This document shows, piece after piece, positions 10,592-24,200 of a stretch of 64,000 nt of DNA. How positions within the stretch are numbered: position 1 is the stretch's first letter; each line of letters starts with the position of its first letter. The translations under genes were made by a program, and so were the position numbers. Source of the stretch: Coprinopsis marcescibilis (taxonomy: Eukaryota > Basidiomycota > Agaricomycetes > Agaricales > Psathyrellaceae); the NCBI GenBank assembly GCA_004369085.1, contig ML210175.1, positions 125,128 through 189,127 of the forward strand, in the 5' to 3' direction. The notes below the pieces were generated by a model, which ran no database searches, was not told where the DNA came from, and was given only the letters and a program-made list of their open reading frames with translations.

Positions 10592-13500
10592 ATGGTTTCC
10601 GTCGGCTGGGCCGTCTCAGTCTGTAGAGCAGGTAATACGCGTCTGCACGCGATAAATAGAATCTCGACGTCGACAAGAACCTTTTCCCAACATGCGACAC
10701 TCCCCACCGTCCTCAAGGACGTCCAGAACGTTGTGACGTGCACCGCGAGGACCACAGCCAAAAATGCAAACCTCTGGGCCGCCAACTTCCGGCCTCTGAC
10801 ACGGTCATTTGGAACACAGCGCACACTCGTGAAAACTGAGACTCTCCATAGATTATCATCTCTTCATCCGATACGACGCTACTGCACCCACATCGGCGAT
10901 ATAATGTCAACTCCAGTTCCATCCACCGAGGATCCAAGCCAATACCGTCTTCCGACAAGCGTCAAGGCCAAGCACTATGATGTAGTGCTCAAGACCGATC
11001 TCGAAGCATTGAGATTCGAGGGTGTCGTCAAAGTGCAGTGAGTAAAACATCAAGTTTCGACCGTATATCGCTAACCTTTCGAAAGGCTCGATATCGTTGA
11101 GGAAACCACCTCAATTACTCTCAACTCGGCAAATTTGGATCTTGGAAAAGTGTATGTCGATCTCCCTCATCGCTGTTAGATCGCAGCCGTATTGACTTGC
11201 ATCCTTCAAAGCACTCTGTACTCTGATGCTTTGAAAAGCGAACAGATCCCCACCGGACAATCATTCGACAAAACCCAGGAGCGTGTAGCCTTCCAATTGG
11301 CGACCCCAGTACCTGCTGGCTCCAAAGCTGAATTGAAGATCGCATTTGCTGGAGAACTCAACGGAAGCATGCTTGGCTATTACAAGTCATCCTGGGAACA
11401 GGATGGAAAGACCAAGAACTATGCTCTCACCCAGTTCGAGGTGGGCGTTTGCTCCCATATCTCAGTGAGGCTGCCGCTCACGTTCTCTACAGCCCACTGC
11501 TGCCCGTCGCGCCTTCCCGTGCTGGGATGAACCCTTGCTCAAGGCAACATTCGGTGTCACCATGGTCTCCCGTGCAGACACCACCAACTTGAGCAACATG
11601 CCTGCCATCTCGGAAACCGTCATCGAGCCCAACGCCGATATCGCTGAGGAGATCAGGGAACTCGTCGCCTCGTCAAAGCCTGAAGAGAAGTGGAAGGTTA
11701 CCACATTCGAGAACACTCCCCCCATGTCGACCTACATTGTTGCTGTGGCCAACGGGCATTTCGAATTCCTGGAGACCTCGATGAAGATGCCTCTCAGCGG
11801 CAAGACCGTCCCTCTGCGCATCTACGGTGAGTCGCTATGCTCTGGAACCTGGTTTCCTTGACTAAGAATATTTGAAAGCCACCGCCGACGTGATTCATCA
11901 AGCACAATTCGCTCTCGACGTCAAGGCGGCAGCATTACCCCTTTACGAAACCATTTTCAATGTGGAGTACCCGCTGCCCAAGCTTGACACGCTTGTGGCG
12001 CACGACTTCGACGCAGGTGCTTGCTTCTATCAAACCTTCCTTCGTGCTTATTCAAATATAGTTAGGCGCTATGGAAAACTGGGGTCTGATTACTGGCAGA
12101 ACCAGTGTCTTCCTTTTGGACCCCAATAATGCTGATCAGGCCTCGAGAAAGCGTGTTGCCACCGTACAAAGCCACGAAGTTGCCCACATGTGGTTCGGAA
12201 ACATCACTACTATGGAATGGTGGAACTACCTTTACTTGAACGAAGGTGAGTCTCCATGCGATGATCTTGGTACCTTGTATTAAATTATAAACTTAGGTTT
12301 CGCGACTTTGGTGCGTGATATTGTCTTTATTCTTCTGGTAGGGGAGCTTATGGACCGTTCAGATGGGTGAAGTTATCATCCCAGGTAATATCCATCGACA
12401 TTTTCTCTCTCTCAAACAATGATTCTGACATCTTTCCAGATAAGCAAGTATTCCACAACCTTAGGGATTTCCACCGTCACTAATCCCCGAAACCTTGCAG
12501 GATTTTCCCGGAATGGAAGATGGACTCTGAGTTTATTTCTGATCACCTCAACCGTGCTTTGAGCCTTGACGCCAAACTGTCCTCTCACCCTATTGAAGTT
12601 GACTGCCCAGACGCCAACCATATCAACCAGGTTTGACTACGCTCACTCTTAAAAAAAGAGTTTTGTGCTAACCTCTTTGTTTCTAGATTTTCGATGCTCT
12701 CTCATACTCCAAGGCTGCATCCGGTAGGTTAAGCTTTTAGGTTACGGACTAAACGCTTACTCTGGGTCACAGTTCTTCGCATGTTGTCTAATTATGTTGG
12801 AGAGGAGCGCTTCCTGAAGGGAGTTTCTCTCTACCTGAAGAAGAAGTTGTTTGCCAACAGCGTAACTCATGACTTGTGGGAGGGTATCAGTACCGCGACT
12901 GACCTGAACATCACCGATTTGATGGAGAATTGGATTACCAAGGTAGGCCGCATACCTACACGCAGAAGGGAACCAATGTTAACATTGTTGTTCTTCAGAT
13001 TGGCTTCCCCGTTCTTACCGTAACCGAAGACGACAAGGGAATCCACGTTCGTCAGGACAGGTTCTTGGAAACTGGCGCTGCTGATCCTAAAGAGAACGAG
13101 ACCATCTGGTGAGCATTCGTTTATGTATTAGGTCCCCAGGGACCATGTGCTGTTTTATCCACCCAACCAGCGCTGAATGAAGTTCCCACTCACTCCAGGA
13201 ACGTTCCTCTCTTCATTCTTTCCGCACAGGACGGAGGGAAGTCCAAGGTCGACAAGTCTGCAATCCTTGAAGAGCGCGAGAAATTCTTCCCCATTGACAC
13301 CACCAAGCCGTTTAAATTGAACGCGGGAACTTCTGGTGTTTGTGAGTTTCTTTGCCTTCTCCCCATTCTACCGTCGTTTAACTAACTGGCCGCCAATAGA
13401 CCGTGTGTTGTACACTCCCGAGCGTGTTGCAAAGATCGCAGACGAGGCAGCGAAGCAGGATGGTACCTCTGCATTCGACTTGACTGATAGGCTTGGTTTG

Positions 13501-14770
13501 CTCCACGATTCCTTTGCATTGGCCAAGGCTGGCTTCGCCCAAGCCAGCAGCGCACTCACTGTCGTCGAGAAGTTGAAGAACGAGACCGAATGTAAGCCCC
13601 TGCTTTCTTTTATCTGGGTTGGAGACTGACGTATTTGCTTAGATCTCGTCTGGAGCTCCATTGGGGACAGCATCAGCGAATTGTACTCGATCTGGTGGGA
13701 ACACCCTGAAGTCAGCGAGAAATTGGCTGCTTTCCGTCGCGTACGTGGTTCCGGTAGCCCCTCATATCATCACTTTTGCTAACGCTTTGTACAGGCACTT
13801 TTCACTCCTCTCGTCGACAAGCTCGGATACGACTTCCATGAGTCTGACTCCAGAGACGTCAAGCTACTCCGCAAGTTGGCCATTGCCCATGCTGCTGCTG
13901 GCCGTGAACCCAAGTGAGTCATTTCAATTTACCCCTGAGATAGGAATCTGATTTGCTTGCTAAGGGTTGTCGAGGAATTGAAGAGCCGCTTCGCCCACTT
14001 CCTCAGTACTGGGGATGACTCGAAGATCCCTGCTGATTTGCTAGGCACTATCTACTCGACTGCTATCAAATATGGTGGCGAGGTCGAATATGATGCTATC
14101 CTTGCTATTCACGACAAGCCCAAGACTCCTATGCAGAAGATTGGTGCAATGTTAGTGCTTTCGCTTTCGTCGTCTACCTATCCGCTAACCCATTGCCAAC
14201 AGGACTGCCTTGGGCAACGCACAGCAACCTGAGCTTATCCAGAGGACCTTTGATAGCATTGCGAGCAAAGCCCGTGACCAGGATATCATGTACTACTTCT
14301 CTGGCCTCCAGGGCAACTTCAAGACCAGGAGATTGCTCGTCAAGTACTTCCAGGATGAGTACGACGTCGTAAGTGCCACGTTCGCTCCGAATTTGGGAAT
14401 CTAATGCTCACCAACCACCGCATTAGTTGTTCAAGCGATTCGAAGGCAACTTTACTCTCCAATACTTGGTCAAGTACTCCATGGAGTTTTTGTCAACCAA
14501 GGAAGATCTTGAGAATGTCCAGGCCTTCTTCAAGGTAGGAGGCACCAAGGTCGAATTTGCGACGCTGACGCTGATAATGTAACAGGACAAGGACACCTCC
14601 AAGTACAACCAATCACTCGCTCAGACCATCGACAGCATCCGTGCCAAGGCCGCCTACATTGAGGTAAGAAGTTGAAAGATGTCAGTCCGGAGTGTGTCTA
14701 ACAATGACTTTTACAGCGCTCGACAGGTGATCTGGAAGGGTGGTTCAAGGATTGGGAAGCAAAGCAGTGA
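10592..14770 (+). CDS. M1-family zinc aminopeptidase (Aap1/Ape2, puromycin-sensitive type)
   Basis: M1 aminopeptidases remove N-terminal residues from peptides. Two in-frame starts exist: ATG 10592, adding a 104-residue Arg/Ser/Thr-rich leader (HAINRISTSTRTFSQHATL) that looks like a mitochondrial presequence, and ATG 10904 (MSTPVPSTEDPSQYRLPTSV), the usual cytosolic start. The exopeptidase motif is rebuilt over an intron as (G)AMENWGLITGRTS. The zinc site is HEVAHMWFGN, with the distal Glu in WWNYLYLNEG. Further blocks are NWITKVGRIP, GFPVLTV and ERV..IADEAAKQ. The C-terminal ERAP1-like helical region runs to GDLEGWFKDWEAKQ (stop 14768-14770). More than 15 short introns; about 880 residues from the internal start. 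Confidence 0.9.
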
Positions 14771-14887
14771 CTCGTTACCAGAATTGCGAAATGTTGGCTC
14801 TGAGTTGTGTTTGTGATATGATTACGTCAGCAACATTCTGTAGCAGTAGTGTAGCGAGTTTTTGGCCTTCGTTATGTTCTTTTGAAA

Positions 14888-16881
14888 ATGCCAATGCCAG
14901 CTTTTGATCCTGTTCGCGATGCTGTCCTCAATTCGCCTGTCGACCAGCAGCAGCAGCAGCATGGCGGAACGACCTACTCGCCGTTGGCCTCGCCCTCCTT
15001 GACACGACGAGCAACGGATCTCTCCGTCCTCCTCAATTCAGAGCCCTCGATGCCGACGAGGTCCAGCATATCCTCCGCCTCGTCCTCCTCGTCTCTTTCC
15101 AACATCCTCAGCAGTCAACCCGAGGATAAATTAGCTGCTTCGGAGCCGTTACATCGCAGATACTCAAATTCTTCATCAAGATCTGCTCAAGTCTACCCCA
15201 GTCCAGAAATGCAGGAATCTGCCTCGCCAACCAGATACCACAGCAGCTATCAGTTTGAGTCTTCGAGCAATCAGCAAAGGACTCCCATGGCGGCGAACCA
15301 CCACTCTCATTCACGACCTTCGTCATCATCGTCGGCCGCGCCTTCAAGTGCAAAGCTGGGCAGCGCTGGTGGTCCACGCCATACGTCCTCGCCCTCTATG
15401 CCTCCTCCTACACTACCACCAGCAGCGCGCTCTTCTGCGCCGTCGGGGACATCCAAGGCGGCCCCAGCCCCAGCAAAACCGAGACCCATCCCTTATCGGC
15501 CCACAAACCGTATCACGCCAGCCAGCTCGGTCCTTGTGCCGCTCTCTCAGCAGGAAATGGAGATGTTCAAGTCATATCGTGGACAAGGAACTCAGCGTCT
15601 CAGTATGAAGCGTAAACGGAGCGATAGCGGTAGTCAAGATCAACCTTCTGCGAAGAAAAAGGCTGGGGACGTTGATGTCGTGGTCGACCACTGTATGTGA
15701 TTTCGCAGAGTTCCTGCTAGATATATCCTCTGACGGACTGATATCGCACAGACAACTCTCGGCCAGAAGTTGGCGTTGTTCAGAGACAGGATTCGCCGAT
15801 TATCGGGCTGAAAAACTTCAACAACTGGGTCAAGTCCGTCCTCATCACAACCTTTGCCCACCCCGCGTTTCACAATGGTCCTTCCTCTAACGGCTATGGA
15901 AAGGGCAGAGGTAAGGTATTGGATATGGGTTGCGGAAAGGGTGGAGACATGACGAAGTGGGCAAAGGCTCAGATACGCGAGCTGATATGCGTCGGTAGTG
16001 TCAATTTTCTTTCATATCCACCGATCCCCATTCAGACTGCCCTCGTTATCAGATATTGCCGCTGTTTCTGTCGACCAAGCCCAACGGAGATACGAAAACA
16101 TGCGGTCGTCTCGGTTCGACGCCTATTTTGCGGCGCTAGATTGCTATACTGCACCCCTGAGCACCGCATTTCCGCCTGCACGGCTCTCTGTACCATTCGA
16201 CGTTGTCTCGATGCAGTTTTGTATGCATTATGCGTTCGAAACTGTTCAAAAAGCTAGGTGTATGCTTGACAATGTCAGCAAACATCTTCGGCCAGGGGGT
16301 GTGTTTATCGGAACCATACCCAATGCTGAGTTGCTATAGTAAGTTTCTGTACCCCTTTGATATATCTGACTATTAACACGATTCGCATCTCAGTTCACAC
16401 TTGGATGCACTCCCTCCAGATGCAGAGGAACTCTCGTTTGGGAACTCTGTGTACAAAATCAAATTTGACCAGCGGGACACGAAGCCCAGGTTCGGGCATC
16501 GTTACTGGTTCTTTTTGCAAGACGCAGTCGAAAACGTGCCAGAATATGTTGTACAGTGGGACTGTTTTGTGGAGTACGTAAAGTCATCGCCCATCTCTCT
16601 CGTCGAACTTGATCCTGATCCATTCTCTCCAGGCTGGCTGCAGAATACGGCCTTTATCCTAAATACAAGGAGGAGTTCCACCAGGTGTTCTCGGAGAACC
16701 AAGAAGTGCCAGAGTTTAAGAACCTGATGATTCGGATGAAGGTCGTAGACGCCGATGGGGGGAGTTCCATGGACGAAGACCAGTGGGAGGCTGCTAGTAC
16801 GTTGTTTGACACTCAGGAATGCAACACAACCTGACCCGTTCTTTAGATATTTATATTGCGTTCGCTTTCGAAAGGCGATAG
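14888..16881 (+). CDS. ABD1: mRNA cap guanine-N7 methyltransferase
   Basis: The enzyme adds the N7 methyl to the 5' cap of nuclear transcripts using S-adenosylmethionine. About 220 N-terminal residues are low-complexity and Ser/Pro/Gln-rich with a basic patch (MKRKRSDSG, KKKAG). The methyltransferase core follows: FNNWVKSVLI-like text, then the SAM loop VLDMGCGKGGDMTKWAKAQI, then FDVVSMQFCMHYAFE and MLDNVSKHLRPGGVFIGT. The cap-binding C-terminal part includes FGNSVYKIKFDQ and FGHRYWFFLQDAVENVPEYV. The last exon reads NIYIAFAFERR with TAG at 16879-16881. It starts 117 bases after the aminopeptidase stop, on the same strand. Confidence 0.9.
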
Positions 16882-17123
16882 ATGTCCATTGTTGATGAAG
16901 ATACCCCACCCATGCAAATTTTGCAAGCCCTTATTTTATGTCTACTTTATTTGTTTACATTATTTTCTAACTAGTATCCCTTTCACTGTATCAATATTTC
17001 GTTTGCATCGTCTCCTCATGGTTCGATCATACTTATGCTGTCATTCCTCTAGATATTGGAAACTCGGATTTGTTTTTGGAAAAATGTGGTACATAGTTTT
17101 ATGTGCTTCTGGTGTGATCGAAT

Positions 17124-18516
17124 CTAGTGATCCAATTGCAGAAAAAGTGACTTGGTTCCTTGCGAGAGACTCCACTTTTCCATGAGTTCAGCTGCCTCCT
17201 TGACTACCCACATGTTGGAAAGCATAATTTCCCACCTCTCCTTTTCGCTGGACAGCAGCTCTGTAGGAGATGGAATGTCATTGTGAAGTGGTGGACAGAC
17301 GCTCAATATCCTGTCCATACATGCCTCTGAACGCTTGTCCCATTCAAGCCAGTGAGACGTGGTTAAAGGCATCCATTCAAGATGGTCGAAAACTCCTTGG
17401 ATCCGGTCTTCTATGGCTTCTGGGAATGGTGAAATAGCCATAGCTCTGACGTTCTGGTACCTCCATAAAGGTGCGTCTCGGAGGCCAAAACAAACAGTGG
17501 ATTCGACGTGACGAGGGCCCTCGAAAGTTAACGCCTTGAAGAGGTCTTGAGAACACAAAGCAAGGCGGAGCCGATTTAGTGTGGGCGTCGCTTCGACGAA
17601 TTGGCGAACCTCCTCGCTCAAATTAGGCTTGTAGAGTTTCACAAACCCCAGTTTCGAGACCAAAATGTCCAAGGTGGTGAGTTTCGGGAGATTGAGGCGT
17701 GTTGCGAGATGTGGAAGGAGTGTGGAGTAGTGGTCCTGGATTTCCAGAGTCCGTAAATTCTTTAGCGTGACCTTCAAGTTGACTCCCCTAGGTCCATTGA
17801 TGAATCTACCCTGCGTCATACGGATGCGCAAAGTCTCCAAGCTCAACAGCTTGGAAAGAACCCTCAAAAGGTTTTCGATGCCGTAGGAACGGATACCCGT
17901 GGCATGCTCGTCAAGCGCAAGGTCTCTGATCTGCCTCAATGGCAGTGGAAGGATTTGGAGAGCTGGGCATCCATATAGTTTGACTTGTTGGAGCTGGGTT
18001 AAGCGGAGGCCCCATTCCGACTGCAAGTCGGACAATTCGGATCCTCCCACCAGTTCAAGAGAGCGCCACCGCCAAAGCTGCGCGGCAAAAACCTTCCGCG
18101 CGACGATGTCGTCGTGCCACTTGTCGTCTGAACCTTCTGAACGGTTCCTCCACCCTTCGATCAGCACTTCGATTGGAGAAGGGTCAGACCTCTTGAAGGC
18201 CGATGCGAGTGGGAAAGAGGACACCCAGACTGGATGGACTCTCTTTTGGTCGGGCAAGATCGTGAAGACCACCTCCACTTTCTTCCATATATCCTTGGTA
18301 GAGATAGCAATCCCTCTCCATAACTTGGACACGTGGGTGAGGACGACGGCAGTGGAAGGCTCGATCTGGATGTTCGTTGTCCCTCGCAGATACTCTCTTG
18401 GCTGGCGCTTGATCCTGATGTATTCGTAGTCGTTTCGCGAGTTATCGATGCACGCAAGAGTAATGATTTGCTCAATTATCTCGACGGGAAGACTGCGGAT
18501 CGGAAATCAGCGATGT
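17124..18516 (-). CDS. F-box-like protein with leucine-rich stretches
   Basis: The main exon (18332-17124) encodes 402 residues, extended upstream through an open frame. That extension reads LPVEIIEQIITLAC, the F-box-like start of this very large Agaricomycete family, then VLTHVSKLWRGIAISTKDIW. The rest has irregular leucine-rich segments (LQQVKLYGCPALQILPLPL, LLSLETLRIRM, LKNLRTLEIQDHYSTLLPHL). Such proteins usually serve as SCF ubiquitin-ligase adaptors. The first codon is unsure, because an intron ending at CCGCAG precedes the LPVE block and a tiny first exon may begin near 18526. Substrates are unknown. Confidence 0.65.
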
Positions 18517-18539
18517 GGCACATCCATGGTTTATTCAAT

Positions 18540-19828
18540 CGCTTACAGCTTCATTGAGTTCTGACGTAGTACAAATGTGTTTGACAGAGTGAAGATGAGG
18601 GCAGTGAGAACGACTGCGAACTGAAGTGAAAGTGATTATCATCAATGTGATTGCCGATATTGTTTACAAATGTTCTACTGTCAACTTCTACATACGTGGT
18701 AGATATCATCAGGAAAGAATCAGCGCCCGACGTTCATCTAGGACTCGGAGATTCCTATATGCGCCTCTCCGAAGCAAAAGGGACTGCTGCTGGGACTGCG
18801 CCGACCTCTCAGTAGGGTGATCGGCCAACTCGGGGAATCGATTTTTTCAGACGTAAGCGCCTTGCGCGCTAATTTGAAAACCTACCACTAGGTACAATGT
18901 ACCAGTCTAGCGATACTTCAATCTCCACTAATAGACATCCTGCTTATACCCGTCGCAACTCTCTGTGGTTATGTGACTTGCAGCTTCTCTGAGGACTCGT
19001 TTCCTCGGCGACGCCCGCTTTTGGGGGCCTACAATTAATGCTGCTGCGCACTCTTTGTCACTGACACGCTTCGCCAACAGATAGAGTGTGTAAACTCTGA
19101 TGTATGTCTTCCATTTAACGCTGGTTTCGTGAATCTCGTACAATGCTTTGGACTGATATGTTTGTCGCATTGAGTTCGCACAGCTGAGCGCAGTGCCACC
19201 AATGACTAGAGCTTTCATCTCGTCAGGTGCGTTTCACCTATCCAAAATCCGGAGACTTATAGGTCGCCCTGGATCTTTGGCTCAATTTTCAAGGCGAGAG
19301 TAAGCTTGAAACAGGCAAGTCGGAGCATTACAGTGGACAGCATTGATTTTTCTGTCTTGCGCTGATTTTAATGCTGTCCCTGGCAGCTCATTTGAGTAGC
19401 AGCTTCCCACTTTTGCCTTGAGCTCGGGCACTAATAGCCCTGCTACCGACCCTTCGCCAACTCCAGCCTTCTAACTTCTCCGAGCTATCGGGAACGGAAA
19501 ATGCTTGAAAATGCTTCCTACTAGTTCTGATGTACGTGACCATGTTCAAAGGCAAGAATTACGGAAAGGTATAAATGCGTCCTCAACTCCTAGAATTTAC
19601 GCACCAATATCGACGGCTGATTGCGAAGAGCGGCAATACCGTCGGCGACTAACAAACCTGATACTGATGAGCTACCAAAACTGCGGTCGAAGTCGGCAGT
19701 TGACTGAAAGCCGATGATTCAAGTGGCTGCCCTGATCACCCTCTGGCAACGATATAGATAGGCGTGCCCACGAGGTCAACTGATTTCCTATCCTTTAAAC
19801 TCCCCTTCAGACTTAGACTTCTGGTGAT
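18540..19828. other. Intergenic, no supported gene
   Basis: About 1.3 kb. Scattered frames of under 100 codons are present, the longest on the minus strand at 18928-19218 (96 codons). None shows a domain or convincing splice structure. It may hold promoters for the F-box gene (-) and the membrane-protein gene (+). Confidence 0.45.
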
Positions 19829-20779
19829 ATGCAGAGCATAGTGATTGATGACCGGGATCCAAACATCCAATACTCACCAGGCTGGCTCACCGCTGGAAGC
19901 AACTCCGAGTTTATGCAAACGACAACTACGACACATATATCAGGAGCGAGTGCTCGACTGGAGTTTGTCGGTATGTCTGGCTACTGAATGAGCGAGAACG
20001 GGCGCTGACTGGTACAAACCTCATATAGGGACCCGTATATCGGTATTCGGAACCATCTCCATCCGCGATGTACCCCCGAGATCCTCATACACCATCGACG
20101 ACAGAGATTCACTTGTGTTCATAGGCCATACCCCACTGGTTCAGCCTGTCGACCAGAATGTCTATCACGAACTTTTCTTCGAATCCCCAACACTCTCGGA
20201 TGGGCTGCATACCTTGAATATCACAAACTTGGGGACGGAGAACCCTTTGTGGCTGGATTATTTTCTGGTGGAGCTCCCGGAGACGAGCCGCAATATGAGG
20301 ATCGTAACTCGAACCGAAACTCTCTCCGAATCACCTTCCACGACTGGCGGAATAGGCAGTCAGCAGAGTGTACCTGCACCATCTCCTGACGTTGCCAGTA
20401 CCACGGTAATAGCCATTGGAGCTGTGCTTGCAGGTCTTGCACTCCTGGCGATTGCCGGGACCGCCGTGTTCCTAACTCGACGTCGGAGACGTATTCGACG
20501 AGCAGGCGTTGACCAAGCATCGATAGAGCCGTTCGATCGTAGCATAGACAGTGAGTGTAGTCGCTGTTGTGATTTTGTTGAGCGTCGTTCTCATGACCGT
20601 CAGCAGATTTACAAACTTGGAGAGCGTCGACTAGGTCTGGTGTCCCAGGCTTAATGAAGTCCGAGCTGACTCCTGGAGGCACCAACGCCTGCATCACAAG
20701 TGTATCCCCGGTGTATAGACGAGAAGAGACTTCACGGATAATCGGATCCAACAGAGCACCACCAACGTATAGGGAGTAG
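19829..20779 (+). CDS. Single-pass transmembrane protein with extracellular beta-type domain
   Basis: The protein starts MQSIVIDDRDPNIQYSPGW, a recurrent N-terminus of Agaricomycete surface proteins in which a jelly-roll-like ectodomain is followed by one helix. Intron 1 (GTATGT...ATAG) joins EFVG to TRISVFGTIS. Later ectodomain blocks are RSSYTIDDRDS, FESPTLSDGLHTLNITN and NPLWLDYFLVELP. A Ser/Thr-rich stalk then leads into a strong membrane helix (TVIAIGAVLAGLALLAIAGT) and a basic stop-transfer patch (RRRRRIRR). A second intron (GTGAGT...GTCAG) opens a cytoplasmic tail that ends NRAPPTYRE, stop 20777-20779, like other family members. No signal peptide is visible. Function unknown. Confidence 0.75.
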
Positions 20780-21272
20780 GAGTCGCCCGGATGGAGTATC
20801 GTAACATCCTGATTTCAGAGGTTATACCAACTCAAGATGTAGATGCGCTTACCTGTACAACTAATTGTATTAAATCCATAAATTCACATTTTCAACCTGG
20901 GATATTGGCTTCAAGTTGAAGCCACTAAAAAAAAAAAGGCTTGCAAATTAAGGGTTCAACGTTCAGCGTTCAACTCACCTTCCCTGGTAAAAGTATCATT
21001 TGGAAAAGAGGACACAGGGCAAACAATTATACGCATACGGAAATTTATTCTCGTGAAGGGAATGCCACCAACGCTCCACTCGAGGCCTGATCAATGCAAA
21101 AGGGTATATCCTCGATATAAGGGCTATTGGTAGTTGTATGTAAGTCCCTTTCAATCGCTAGGTCAAACACCGATACGCGATAAGATTACGGAGGTACAAT
21201 TAAGGCGGTACAGAGAAGTGGAGAAAGATGAAAAAAAAATAGAGATAGCAGTGTATGCGCGAGGAAGAAATT
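20780..21272. other. Intergenic between convergent genes
   Basis: About 490 bases of 3' flanks. A run of 11 A sits near 20927, and a near-repeat GTTCAACGTTCAGCGTTCAAC lies near 20953. No gene is seen. Confidence 0.5.
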
Positions 21273-24200
21273 TTACTCTTGCCCGAAACCAACGGTTTCT
21301 CTGAAAAAAGTAGAAATGGATCAGTAAGACAGAAAATGGAAAAGGTCAAAATGACGTACTCCACGGCGAGGGTCAACTTGTGCTCCAACGTTGCATAATC
21401 CTTATACGGAGGGAGATCGATACGGTTGAAGCAAGTGTGACTCTTCGGAAGTTGAGTTGGATCTCCCGATTTCTCGATGGTAAATCGACGAGGTCCGTCC
21501 GAGCCTTGGAGATCTTTGAACCCGTTAACTGGGATACGCGATGTCCCAGTTACAAACTGCAAGAGTCGGGACTTGCGCTCGGGAGGCCAGCTTCGGACGC
21601 ATTTCCAGAACCACTGGATAACCTCGTCCGTAACCGTGTATCCACGATAGTCGGTGAATTTAGTCCAGTCGTCCCTGTGGAAAAATCACGGACATTAGAA
21701 ACGATATTCGTGTTCGGGGAAACAAACAGATACAATCTCGCAAAGAAAGAGACGACCGAGAATTGCGGAGGAGGGAGGGAAGACTCACACGTCAATCTCC
21801 GACATGCCACCGATGAGGAGCTCAAGTTCTCGCTCGTCGAAGACGGTAATTAATTCCTGCGGAATCAATTCACTGAACCCGGACATGAAAGCATCGAATT
21901 GCTCTTTGACCCGCTTGAAGATCCGATATTCGACAACGCAATCGACGTATTCTTTCTTGGTGTCTTCTGTCACAGGGAAGTCAGCACCATCAGGCTTGAG
22001 TTCGATGGTGACCATTTCGCCGAATCGCTCTTCAGTAGTCGTGAAAGTTTCATCAATGACGTCGGTAATGTCATTATCCCTTGAGAAAAGTTAGTGAAAT
22101 GCAGAAATGTATTTTTGATCGGACTCACAGCATCCAAGTCAAACCACGGTGAAGCTCGGCATCCACGCTCTCCAAATCAGAGAGGTTGACCTTCTTTCGC
22201 AGAATCATCTTGTAGAAACTGACGATGAAGTAAGCGTCCAAGAAACGCCTGTGGAAGATGCCCAGTCCCAAGCATCGGCCGATGAACTTGAAATAGTTCA
22301 AGTGTTCGGGGTTGACGCCAGACGCCGGGTTTATTTGGAGAGTATAGTTGTCGTGGGCGGAGTACTCGAACAGGCAGTAGAAAGGATTGAACATCTCATG
22401 CGAGAGCAAGAAGAAGAACTCCCTGAAGAGCTGTGTCAACGAAAACATCGAAAAGTATGTCTTTCATAGCGCACCTTGACAAACCACCATAATCGAGACC
22501 ATCTTCACCGTCGAATTTGATCATGAGTCGCTTCTTCAAGTCGTTAGGAGTCTGCCTCATGATTTCTGCGTAACTGTCTTCGAAGATGTGGTTACGCCTG
22601 ATCTTGACCTGACAATTGCCAGGTTGGGCACGCATCGCAGGTTGACTGCGGAAATAGATCAGCTTCCTTCGGAAATCGCGCTTGTACTGCGGGACATTGG
22701 AGTCCAAGGACGATGGCAATCGAGGGTCGTCCCAGGTGGTTGTCTTTGTGTTGTGGTCGACAAAGTAAACACGAGCAGTCGAGGTAAGTCGCATTTCCCA
22801 TCCTGAAGGCAACGGACCAAGCTGAGAAATAGTCTGAGGCTGTAGCTGTGACCCCTGCCCGTTCTGTCCCATGACGCGGATGATGGTTTGCCTTCGTGGA
22901 TCAACCCATGTCGTTGTTCGAGTATTGTGGTCAACGTAGTACGGCCGTCCTTCTGGAGTATAGCGTTCTTCCCAACCATGGGGAAGACTGCCGGAGCCTG
23001 CAACAGTGGCATTTTGAGTAGGCAGCGCGGCAGGCGTAGAACTGGCGATTTCAGCCGGTCCTGGACCGTTACTGGCTTCTAGCAAATCATCGGCAAGTAA
23101 TCGTCTAGAATGTTGGTCCCTGGCAGCGTTGGTTTCGTTGTCTTGGGTCGTCGTGTTGACTGCAGCACTTGCCGATGGGCGGGTCCACGTGGTTGTACGA
23201 GTGTTGTGGTCGACATAATACGTACGACCGAGAGGGTCAAGACGACGCTCCCAGCCGGGTGATAGAGGGCCGTATTGATCCACGTTGGGATTAAAATTGA
23301 GGCGGGCGGAATTGGCTTGTGCCCCAAATTGTGCGTTTCCGGGCAGGGCACTGGCTCCAGGCAGTGTCGACGTCGCAGCACCTGGGGGTGGATTGGGCAG
23401 AGGAGTTGATTGAGAGGCAGGCGTTGTGGTCGTCGAAGACTCGGGTGCGATGGTGGAAGCTGTCGAAGCCGTGTGTTGTAAGGATGATGATTCTTCCCCC
23501 GTTGATGGAGCGCTGGATGCAGGTGTGGTCGAATCTGGTGGATTGGTGGTGTGGATTGATGACTCCGCTGAGAGAGTGGCAGTTGCGCTGGGAGCTCGTG
23601 ATAAAGACCCACTGGCAATTTGGGCGGGGAGGTTGGAAGTGCTCGGCCCAGGTGAGCTGCTGATGCCCATATCCGCCAATGCCGTTGACAAGTTCGATAT
23701 TTGGGAAGGTCCAGGGTTAGAAATTGGTTGGGTAATGTTCGTGGACAGATATATGATGAGCTTTCCGTGAACAATCAAATTGTCGTTGGAACGTTTGAGG
23801 TCCAGAGTCAACATTTCTAATCGGCTGAATAAGAATATGTTAGGAGACAGAAATGGAAGTGGTACACACCATGTCCCCCAAGCTCCAGGTCCAATACATC
23901 ACTAACTCGCACGTTGACAACTCCCAGGAACCCTTGGTCCTTTCGCTTGAACTTGCGCTGGTCGAAGATCTGCACTGCAACGATTGAAGAATCCTGAACG
24001 GTTCTAAAATGCGCTTAGCAACACGGATCGATTCAGAGTGGTGCTTCGCTCACATATCGAAGCTCTCATTCCAGTAGGGGTTCAACGTCTTCTTAATGAC
24101 GCTCGTGGTATGGGTTTGCTCGGCATCGACGGTGATCACAGCAAAAGGATCAGGCAGCCGAAAGACGTCTCGCTTGGAGAGGCCATCCGCAGCGACAACT

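Noticed and set aside
18928..19218. 96-codon minus frame
   Set aside because: No domain or conserved feature; lies in a gene-poor spacer with many similar chance frames.
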